A stretch of DNA of 64,000 nt from Adiantum capillus-veneris (Eukaryota > Streptophyta > Polypodiopsida > Polypodiales > Pteridaceae): positions 57,706,119-57,770,118 of the forward strand of contig CM043952.1 of the NCBI GenBank assembly GCA_014529385.2, read 5' to 3'. This document shows, piece after piece, positions 55,601 through 64,000 of the stretch. A model generated the notes under the pieces. The model made no database searches. It was not told where the DNA came from and was given only the letters and a program-made list of their open reading frames with translations. Numbering within the stretch: the stretch's first letter is position 1; the number at the start of each line of letters is the position of its first letter. A program made the position numbers and the translations under genes.

Positions 55601-56068
55601 CTACAATTGTTTGATTGTTTCTGGGAGATGATAAGGTTTCATTCTGACAACGTGAGCAGTAGTAATTGAGCTGTTGGAGAGCTGCTGTAGGCGATACATG
55701 TTTGTGCGCAAGCGTTGGAGGACTTTATAAGGGCCTATCCAATGATGAATTAGGGATTCGCTCGGTAAAACATAAAAGGAGTGCGTGAATGGCTTGTGAG
55801 CTATAAAGAAAGTACAATGAGCTTGTGTGCTTGAGTGATATTTCTGATTATTATCTCCAAAAAGAACAGTAATAGGAGATGCGGTGCTTGTTTCTAAACC
55901 TAATTCGTGAACGAAATGCTGACTTATAGATGAAATTGTGCTACCTAAGTCTAGAAGTGCTTCATGAGGTGTGTTACCCAGCTGGACCAACGTCGAACAC
56001 ACCATGCCTCCGGAAGATTTCGCGGCCTGAAACTGTGGGCGGTGCTCTTCCACCATCCTCCCGCTCAT
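55601..56068 (-). pseudogene. Retropepsin followed by integrase C-terminal tail
   Basis: The first part reads VQLGNTPHEALLDLGSTISS and SFYVLPSE, the pattern of a gypsy aspartic protease. The second part, WIGPYKVLQRLRTNMYRLQQ to VVRMKPYHLP, is the typical SH3-like C-terminal tail of gypsy integrases. Both lie in one open frame. Confidence 0.8.
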
Positions 56069-56295
56069 ATGTTTTCCGGTAGCTCGGCCAGGTCAACAGC
56101 ATTAGCCAATTGTATTTGAGCATTCTGATGTTGTTGTGTAGCACGAAGACAGCGACAATGTCGCCGGACATGACCATAGTTGTTACAATAGAAGCATTTG
56201 GGACAGCCCTGTGCATCTCTATCCGGTAAGGCTTGGCGAGCATTGACCTGAGTATTTTGGATGTCAATGTCCATTGGGATAGGATAGGTTTCCAC
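56065..56295 (-). pseudogene. Nucleocapsid zinc knuckle
   Basis: CFYCNNYGHVRRHC is a full CCHC knuckle (C-x2-C-x4-H-x4-C) of a gag nucleocapsid; a Gln-rich stretch follows. It lies between capsid and protease in the normal order. Confidence 0.85.
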
Positions 56296-56536
56296 CGTGG
56301 GCCGCTGTGTATTAGGTTGAGGGATGAATGTTCTAGGAGCATCAGGTTGTGTTGTACCTTCTATTCTCTGAGCTATCTGGATGGCCGAATGGAAGGATGT
56401 CGTGTCGTAGGCGCGGCCAAAGAAAGAATAACTTCATTTCCTCAGACGTTGTAGGGTCAGCCCTTAAAAAGAGCTGATTTAATTTTACTACAAACTGTGC
56501 CACCGGTTCCAACTGTTGTTGCTTCAAAGCATGAAG

Positions 56537-57001
56537 CTATTGCAGCGCTGTCTGCGTGATATTCTGATGGGCGAAATTCTGAATCAGCAAAGACTTAAGC
56601 ATCGGCCAATCACCTTTAACGTCCTCAGGCTGTTGGATGAACCAGGTTGTTGCAACACCCTCGAGTAATGTGCAAACCTCCATCGCCTTGCGGTCATCGG
56701 CCCAATTGTGGTAGCCGGAAACATTATTGAAGTAGTCCAGCCAGGTCAAAACATCTTCTGTTGGTAATCCCGAGAAGTGTTTCGGTCGAATCTTGTTGTC
56801 AGGTTTGTGTATGTGGGACATTGTAAAAGAGAGAAAATTCAGCAAGGTCTGGTTAGTGTGATTCACCTGGACCAGCATATTTGATATAGCCTGGAACATG
56901 TGTTCCATCTGCACTTGTGAAGTGGTGAACTCAGGATGCATCGAAGCATCCCCATAGATAGGAGATGCAGGAGTTTGACGAGGTGAGAGTGGGTGGCTCA
57001 T
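56537..57001 (-). pseudogene. gag capsid region
   Basis: Starts MSHPLSPRQTPASP, then a helical region and the capsid core: KIRPKHFSGLPTEDVLTWLD, then ATTWFIQQP and MLKSLLIQNFAHQN, as in plant and fungal gypsy gags. Good start just inside the 5' LTR. Confidence 0.8.
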
Positions 57002-57065
57002 AATTGGAGGAGTATGGCTACGCTATGGCTAGGAGCGAGTAGGAGATTCCCGTCAACTCCACCAA

Positions 57066-57232
57066 TGTGGAATACAGTACAAGACACTAAGATTGATCCC
57101 AAATCCACTGTCTGTACTGCAGGTTCTCTTCCCTTTATAATCAGACTGGGTTTGCCTCAAGAGAGCTTGCCCCACGGGCTTACATCAAGAAGACTCACTC
57201 GCCAAGAACACCCCTGGACCCACTACTCCACA
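57066..57232 (-). repeat. 5' LTR of the small gypsy element
   Basis: 167 bp, matches 55401-55567. On the minus strand TTGGTGGAGTTGACGGGA follows directly and may be the primer site; its tRNA is not identified. Confidence 0.88.
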
Positions 57233-58009
57233 ATATTATAATGGTATACATGATTTTCTTTTCTAAAACTGACTTAAGGAATCTAAAGTTAAGTTAGTAT
57301 TCAATTAAAGGATTGATCTAGCAAATGAGACAGAGGTTCCTGATAGTATGAAAAGAATTTGAATTTTGAGAATGGGATAGTTATCAAGAAACCAACTCAC
57401 ATTCTTTGTGCACACGATAGCCTTCCTTGAAAAATGACCTAGATATGAAAGTATTAAGGTACAAGACTAATTGGAAGCTGAAAAGAACTCTTGGTACAAT
57501 ACTTCTTAAAACCCTTTACATATTGTTGGTCAACCAAGTTAGAGCACAGAGGAGGTACCTCTGATGCAATGGTGGAATCTTCTGCCGAACGCAGATTGCT
57601 CAGAATGGCAAGAACACGTCGAGTGCGTTCAGATTGGCAAATTTGAATACATGATACTAGTCGAACGCTGATTGCTCTCAATGGTCAGTTAGACCGAGCA
57701 CGTTCATGTTGACAAGGTGAATATATGGATCTTTTATGGAATTGATTTAACCTGGTTTTTGAGATGATACAAATGGTTTGTAAAGGTTTTTAAGATGGAC
57801 TCAACACTAAGAGTTTCTTGAGGATAAATTGGCTAGCACGTAACTCCAACTAGAAACTAGAAAGAACTTTTAGAGTAATCGGTAACATTTGGTAAAGTGG
57901 AATGGTTATCCCTTCAAAGATGCCACTTGGGAGGTCGAATTCCTCTTCTCAAAGATTTTTCCAATTTTGGTTGAGATGAGGGCATCTCAAATTCTTAAGT
58001 TGGGGTGAT
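57233..58009 (+). pseudogene. Internal 3' part with integrase-tail-like end
   Basis: Mostly decayed. Just before the 3' LTR, DATWEVEFLFSKIFPIL (57913 onward) is typical of the chromodomain-integrase end of chromoviruses; this is the main ground for the family call. Fossil. Confidence 0.5.
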
Positions 58010-58849
58010 TGTAAGGTTTCCAGTTTTTGAAACCTTAAAGATTGTATAAAGCTTAATGAAACTGATATTATTACTGAAAAAGCAATGTAGAACTGTCCGA
58101 CCATGGCAAATATTGGTATTTTTAGAATCTTAAGCACAGCAAACCCTGGGCTAGAAATTTTCAAAACAAAATTCCGATAAAATCTGGAAAAGTTACGAGC
58201 TCTGAAAGATTACATTAGGAATTTAATAGTTAAGTAAAATTGGATAGTTTCAGTAATTATTATCAATAAAGACTTTCTTATCCTAAGGTTCTAGAAATTA
58301 CTGATATTTCCAATTTTCATCATTAAAATCAGATAAATTAGTAAAAATTGATTCTGTGTATCTGGGGGGTTGTGTGGGGTAATGATGAACTCTCCCAAAC
58401 TAGATTTAGCAGCACGGGGGCGTTTTTTGACCCGTAGGGCTGCTTGGGATGCAAGTTATTGCCATTTTTCAGCCTGTGAGTGCCTAGAAACCTATAAATA
58501 TGACCCTTCTTTCACAATTTCAAACAGACTCGGAGCTCTAGTTGATTAAATTAAATGGTAATTAGCATAATCCTTCTTAATTAGCAAGGCTAGATTAACA
58601 TATTTTTTTCATAAATTAAATATTAGGCCTATGTATACTAAAAAATCCTCTCTTAATTAAATATTCTCTGTTGATTGTTGTAATTAAACTTAGGGATATT
58701 AAGCTAATTAATTAATATATCATATTAGGAATAAAATTATCCATATTAACCATAAATTAATGGGAATTATATTAATTAAGTTTAGATTATGTTGAGATAA
58801 TTATCAGAGCTGCATTGGACTGTCATTAATCTAGGAGAATTATCTTATA

Positions 58850-61040
58850 ATTTTTTGAGTAAAAGTTTTCCTAATTCTTTTATCAGAATTACTCTGTTTT
58901 TATGACAAATCAAAAGAGAAAAATTAGCAAATTGATTCAAAATGCTTTGAGCTATTTATCAGAGGTTAATTACATGTTAGGAAACCTGTGATAATTATAT
59001 TAACCTCAGATAATTAATTTACGTAATTATTTTAGCAAGAATTACTCTATTTCTAGGACAAATTAAAAGAGGGAAATTAGCAAATTGATTTAAAATACTT
59101 TGAGCTATTTATTAGAGGTTAATTACATGTTAGAAAACTCATGATAATTATGTTAACCTCAGATAATTAATTTACCTAATTATTTTAGCAACATTACTCT
59201 ATTTTTAGGATAAATTAAAAGGGTGAAATTAGCAAATTGATCCAAAATGCTTTGAACTATTTATTAAAAGTTAATTACATATTAGAGAATTCGTGATAAT
59301 TATGGTAACCTCAGATAATTAATTTACCTAATTATTTTAGTATAATTACTCTGTTTCTGGGACAAATTAAAAGAGGGAAATTAACAAATTGATTCAAAAT
59401 GCTTTGAGTTATTTATTAGAGGTTAATTACATATTACAAAACCCGTGATAATTATGTTCTTCTCAGATAATTAATTTGCCTAATTATTTTAGAAGAATTA
59501 CTCTGTTTTTAAAACAAATTAAAAGTGGAAAATTAGCAAATTGATTCAAAATGATTTGAGCTATTTATCAGAAGTTAATTACATATTAGGAGAGCGATGA
59601 TAGTTTTGTTAACCTCAAATAATTAATTTACTTGATTATTTTAGCAGAATTACTTTATTTTTAGAACAAATTAAAAGGGAAAAATTAGCAAATTGATTCA
59701 AAATGCTTTGAGCTATTTACTAGAGGTTAATTACATGTTAGGGAGCCCGTGATAATTATGTTATTCTTAGATAACTATTTTACCTAATTACTTTAGCAGG
59801 ATTGCTCTGTTTTTAGGACAAATTTAACGGAGAAAATTAGCAAGTTGATTCAAAATGCTTTGAGTTGTTTATCAGAGGTTAACTACATGCTAGGGAACTT
59901 GTGATAATTATGTTAATCTCAGATAATCAATTTATCTAATTATCTTAGCAGAATTACATTGTTTTTAGAGAAAATTAATAGCAAGTTGATTCAAAATGCT
60001 TTGAGTTATTTATCAGAGGTTAACTACATGCTAGGGAACTTGTGATAATTATGTTAACCTCAGATAATCAATTTATCTAATTATCTTAGCAGAATTACAT
60101 TGTTTTTAGAGAAAATTAAAAATGAAAAATTAGTAGAATTTCTCTGTTTTTACGACAAATTAAAAGTGGAGATTAGCAAATTGATTCAAAATGCTTTGAA
60201 CTATTTATGAGAAGTTAATTACATATTAGAAAAGAAATGATAATTATGTTAACCTCTGGATAATTAATTTACCTAATTATTTTAACAGAAATAGTTTGTT
60301 TCTAAGACAAATTAAAAGGGAGAAATTAACAAATTGATTCACAATGCTTTGAGCTATTTATTAGAGGTTAATTACATGTTAGGGAACCCGTCATAATTAT
60401 TTTATTCTCAAATAATTAATTTACCTAATTATTTTAGCAGGATTGCTGTGTTTTTAGGACAAATTAAAAGGAGAAAATTAGCAAGTTGATTGAAAATGAT
60501 TTGAGTTATTTATCAAAGGTTAATTACATGTTAGGAAACTTGTGATAATTATGTTAACATAAGATAATCATCTTATCTAATTATCTTAGCAGAATTACAT
60601 TGTTTTTAGAAAAAATTAAAAGGGAGAAATTAACAAATTGATTCAAAATTCTTTGAGCTATTTATCAAAGGTTAATTACATGTTAGGAAACTCGTGATAT
60701 TTATGTTAGCATCAGATAATTTGTTCACCTAAATATATTAGCAAAATTACACTGTTTTTAGGACAAATAAAAAGGGAGGAAATAGAAAATTGATTCCAAA
60801 TTCTTTAAGATATTTATTAGAGATTAATTACATTTTCAGAAACCCGTGAAAATTATGTGAATCTCAGATAATTAGTTTACGTAATTATTTTAGTAGAATT
60901 ACACTATTTTTAGGACAAATTAAAAGGGAAAAATAGCAAATTGATTCAAAATGCTTTAAGATAATTATCAGAGGTTAATTATATCTTAGAAAGTCCATGA
61001 TAATTATCTTAGCTATAGATAGTTATTTTAGATAATTATC
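58850..61040 (+). repeat. 152-bp tandem array in the 3' LTR, about 14 units
   Basis: Unit markers near 58936, 59089, 59241, 59396, 59549, 59700, 59849, 59990, 60188, 60340, 60491, 60642, 60795 and 60944; spacing is mostly 150-155 bp. Same unit as in the 5' LTR, about twice the copies. Confidence 0.9.
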
Positions 61041-61559
61041 CTAGTTAAAAACCACTATTATTGAGGGTAAATTAAAGGGGGCAATTACTAAATCATGTGC
61101 TATGATTACATGCTATTTATTAGAGCTACATTATAGGATAAAAAGGTCATGATAATTACGTCAAGGTTAGAAACGTATTATAGATATTTATCTAAGTCAA
61201 ATAATACTATTTCTAGCTAAAAATTAAAGAGAAATTAGTAAATCATGCTATATGATTGTATGCTATTTATCAAAGCTAGATTACATGATGAAAAGGCCAT
61301 GATAATTATGTCAAGGTTAGAAACTTAGTATAGATATTTATCTAAGTCAAAATATACTAATTCTGGTTGAAATTTCAAGAGGGAAACTAGTAAATCTTGT
61401 TATATAATTACATCCTATTTATCACAATTAGCTTACATAATAAAGAGGCCGTGATAATTATTTCAAGGTTAGAAAAGTAGTATAAAAAATTATTTAAGTC
61501 AAATTATCCTAATTTTAGATGGAAATTATATACTTGAGTTGTAAAATAATAACATAACT

Positions 61560-61822
61560 AGGTGAAAGCATGCTTTGGTGGTACAAAAAAAGGACCCATT
61601 TCAATTGTACCAATGAAAAAGTGGGGACTGGTAAAGTTTTTGTCGTTTAGGTCAAAACTTGTCGGACCTTGTATTTTTAGATTATTCTTTCAAATATCTA
61701 TCAAGTGATATATAATATGATAGGTAGTTTTTCATGTGACTTGTAGAAATTGTAGCTTAAAGATTTGTCAAAGGTATTGTCAAGGACACTCCTTTTTGTA
61801 CAACCAAAGTGTGCTTTTACCT
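61560..61822. mobile_element. MITE, 263 bp, present in the 3' LTR only
   Basis: Ends AGGTGAAAGCATGCTTTGG and, inverted, AGGTAAAAGCACACTTTGG continue to GTAC (25 bp, few differences). The 5' LTR runs straight through this place (near 52130). No coding content. Target duplication unclear; superfamily not assigned. Confidence 0.82.
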
Positions 61823-62308
61823 AGCTAACCAAAGGTAAAAAATATCCTTATCTACCTGTGGTAATTATACCATATTTAATCAGTGAGGTTAGGAAATTAT
61901 AATTGACCAAAAGTCCTATTTTTAGCAAATGATTAATTAAAATAAATAGACTTTGTGGTCAAAAGTTTTTAGGAAAATTATAGTAAGTGTAAACTCATGA
62001 TATCAAGTTGAGGAATGAAATATTTAAAGACAAATAAATAGAATAAATATTAAGCCCAAAATAAATAGATTCCAATCTTAAAAGTTGATGGGAAAATTAG
62101 GAAAAAGATATAGACAATTATAAGAAAATTAGGAGAGCTTAGAAAACCCTTACGGAAGTAAACAAATAAGAAATTACTAGGTCAAGAATTTACCCATGAA
62201 GACTATAAATTTAACCTTGAATGGGTTACGGTTGAATACAAAGGTTAAGTCTAGATTTCAAATAATTTACCTAATGATTATACGTCTTTTTTATAAGGAT
62301 AATAAGTT

Positions 62309-62494
62309 ATGGCACCTAAAAGGACCCGAGCAAATCCTACATCTGATGATGAGGACATAGCTCCAAAGCGAACTAGAGCGTCGCACGACGACGAAGCCGG
62401 GCCTAGTAGTAAGCCTACAGAGGAGAGTCTTCAGGCGCCAATGCAGCAGCAGATGGCCGATCATTCTCAAGTGGGTTTTCCATTATTCAATTAA
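62309..62494 (+). CDS. 61-codon ORF inside the 3' giant LTR
   Basis: MAPKRTRANPTSDDEDIAPK to QVGFPLFN; same length as 52864-53049, with about 10 residue differences, none of which closes the frame. ATG context AGTTATGGCACC. Role unknown. Confidence 0.5.
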   Translation: MAPKRTRANPTSDDEDIAPKRTRASHDDEAGPSSKPTEESLQAPMQQQMADHSQVGFPLFN

Positions 62495-63609
62495 GTCTTT
62501 AAATAGTTTATGTTCTTTTATAAGTTAACATTGCATACGTAAGGAGTGAGTAAGAATCAGAAAAGAAATAATTGGTCAAAAGGTAACTTCCAAGAAACCA
62601 ACGTACAATTGTTTATAAAGTATTAAATAATTGTTTGGGTTAAAACTGATTGAATTAGTAAAGTATGATTGATCATCCTTAAGATAGCTTGTCTCAAGAC
62701 ACCTCCGACTCCTTGGTATAAATTGATGATAATGATGGCTTTCTAGCCACGGATAAGTCGGTCACCCCCATGAACGATGAGTTTCTACTCCGTGTCATGT
62801 CTTGATGTTTCTACATAAGTTAGGATACCATTTTTTATCCTAGGGGAGCCGCCCGGTTGTATGGGCAGTTGGTTTTGTGTATGGGCACCCGGAACCTTGG
62901 GTGGGGGTTTATCCACTCCGGATTATGAATAAGGAATGGGTGCTGTTTTTTTCAACCTTAGGTGGTCTTGAGACAAGAAGAGTACTGGTCATGGTTATTA
63001 TGGACAATGTTTATATTGACAATATCCTGTCTTAAGTTTAAAGATGTCTGTTTGCTAAAAGAATGTTTTCAATCATGTTTTCAAGGTCTATTTTAATAAA
63101 ATTCTATTATGAAGGATAAAAGGAATCATTATTTTAATTGTAATAAGAATGTGGTAGTAATTAAATAACAAAAGAATCATGTGTGAGTGAGGGGTGGGAA
63201 GTGGGGATTGACTAAGGTTGTCAATCATGGACGGGTGGACATGATTAGTCAAGTAACTATCCATCCCTCCGCACTAAAACGTATAGAAAACTTCTTCACT
63301 TGGAAGAGGAGTCCACCAGAGGCTGTGCCTTCACATCTGTTAGGGGGAAAAAGCGTTGGTTGAGGATAACTTAGCCCAATTGTGGCAGTTATAGAGTCGA
63401 AATAGTTTTTTGTACTTTTAATACGTTGTCCCGTTTCCACTGCGAGACAGAACTAGGTCTTCTTCTAAGGCTATAGACCCAAGCCATTGTCAATGGTAAA
63501 GGTCTATTCCTCGGATTTTTCTTGTTTAGAGACTCTGATTTTTATCAGACCTAGAGGCCTGTCAAGGATCCCATCCCGATCTTGGTATTGGCGGGTTGGG
63601 GATCTTACA

Positions 63610-63614
63610 TGAAG
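63610..63614. other. Target-site duplication TGAAG, right copy
   Basis: Matches 49561-49565. Confidence 0.9.
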
Positions 63615-63692
63615 CTTTTGATTGTTGTCTAAAGAAGATGTTCCCCCAGCTTTCTGTCAAGATCAGACTCTCTTTGATGTGATGGGAGTCAA

Positions 63693-63986
63693 TTATGTGG
63701 AAGTATCCTTATACTCCCCGGTACTCAAGTTGAGTACGGCTTCTGTCACTCCGAAGCTAGGAATCGGCATTTTTGAACTTGTGTAAACTGTTTCTTCTAT
63801 CTCATTGATTGGTGGCTTTCCCATCATGATCCACGTTCCATAAGTCATTATATTCTTTGTTGCTTCTGGATCTATCACAGCTGAACATGTGATTTTGAGT
63901 CTTGTTTCTCCACATATGCTGAATTTGATTGTCGTAGAAGACAATAGATCTTCATCCTTGTCCCTGTTCTCGTCTTGAGCTTGCAT
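63693..63986 (-). pseudogene. Retropepsin-like ORF of the minus-strand LTR element
   Basis: About 97 residues. An acidic start (DENRDKDEDLL) leads to a strand-rich stretch TTIKFSICGETRLKITCSAV, then ATKNIMTYGTWIMMG, then VYTSSKMPIPSFG. The order strand, Ala-Val-Ile-Asp region, Thr-Lys-Asn, matches the first half of retropepsins. The homologous region in the left element is 1925-2455. On the other side of the 14-kb insertion the Trp-Pro repeat region follows. Fossil. Confidence 0.55.
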
Positions 63987-64000
63987 TTGTTGAAGATTTG

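Larger units (their letters stand above)
55401..57232 (-). mobile_element. Small Ty3/gypsy element with 167-bp LTRs, 1.83 kb
   Basis: Terminal 167-bp repeats (TGTGGAATAC to CTCCACA) flank minus-strand gag, zinc knuckle, protease and integrase-tail parts. ATAT at 55397-55400 and 57233-57236 fits a target duplication. A polypurine run (GGGGGGGGAGG on the minus strand, 55568-55578) adjoins the 3' LTR. The LTRs differ at about 10 percent by eye. No polymerase part is seen, so it was non-autonomous. It is nested in the chromovirus-like element. Confidence 0.88.
49566..63609 (+). mobile_element. Chromovirus-like LTR element with giant LTRs (14.0 kb)
   Basis: Two LTRs (4590 and 5600 bp) start TGTAAGGTTTCC and end GGGGATCTTACA, flanked by perfect TGAAG duplications. 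A tRNA-Met primer site follows the 5' LTR. Less than half the element is internal; after setting aside a nested 1.8-kb element, about 2 kb remain, with a gag piece and an integrase-tail-like end. It is non-autonomous by content. By eye the first 290 bases of the LTRs differ at roughly 7 percent, so it is older than the Copia. Confidence 0.9.
58010..63609 (+). repeat. 3' giant LTR (5600 bp)
   Basis: Same order of parts as 49566-54155, with a longer 152-bp array (about 58850-61040), a MITE at 61560, one copy of the 215-bp segment and the 61-codon ORF. A TATA box, CCTATAAATATG (58491-58502), is present here; the matching place in the 5' LTR differs. Confidence 0.92.
46146..64000 (-). mobile_element. 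Minus-strand LTR element opened by the chromovirus-like element
   Basis: Parts on the minus strand: a protease-like ORF (63986-63693), then, beyond the 14-kb insertion, a Lys-rich and Trp-Pro repeat region (49551-48289), a non-coding region, a polypurine tract (47060) and the 3' LTR (47059-46146). TGAAG at 49561 and 63610 marks the cut. The 5' part lies right of the window. From protease to 3' LTR no reverse transcriptase, RNase H or integrase is seen. Broken fossil. Confidence 0.75.

Overview
The window looks like repeat-dominated nuclear DNA of a land plant with a large genome. The evidence is nested LTR retroelements with plant-type primer sites (initiator tRNA-Met and tRNA-Asp types), a Copia polyprotein of plant type, transposon genes with short GT-AG introns, and a long AT-rich satellite. 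A large protein with a DUF7869-like module at 30.9-34.6 kb is of a kind I associate with ferns and bryophytes, so a non-flowering lineage is plausible but not shown. I see no ordinary host housekeeping gene, rRNA, tRNA or CRISPR array.

Layout. (1) 1-13193: a minus-strand LTR element (5' LTR 12272-13193, long leader, a repeat-domain region, a retropepsin-like region, gag pieces), split by a whole-looking Copia at 3756-8934 whose two 227-bp LTRs look identical. (2) 13194-30430: a satellite array of two monomer types (about 142 and 182 bp), opened by two terminal-inverted-repeat DNA elements: 13258-17923 (4.7 kb, mostly non-coding) and 18976-27038 (8.1 kb, CACTA-like ends, two convergent multi-exon genes). 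(3) 30749-34643: a decayed DUF7869-like gene with an 828-bp tandem duplication over its first recognisable exon. (4) 35461-42540: plus-strand LTR pieces with tRNA-Asp-type primer sites, a leader with 280-bp repeats, and a Trp-Pro repeat region. (5) 42541-44865: GC-richer unassigned DNA with a CCAAT/TATA promoter. (6) 44866-46145: the same satellite inverted. (7) 46146-64000: a three-level nest. A minus-strand LTR element (3' LTR 46146-47059) was opened by a chromovirus-like element with giant LTRs (49566-63609, TSD TGAAG), which holds a 1.8-kb gag/protease element (55401-57232). A 263-bp MITE sits in only one of the giant LTRs.

Most striking points. The giant LTRs (4590 and 5600 bp) carry an internal 152-bp tandem array with different copy numbers, and each carries a similar 61-codon ORF. 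A family with LTRs of about 920 bp shows a retropepsin-like domain and Trp-Pro repeats but no reverse transcriptase between protease and 3' LTR. Two DNA elements sit within one satellite array, and two LTRs abut the same satellite. Function is mostly genome parasitism and decay; apart from the Copia, no gene here looks fully intact.
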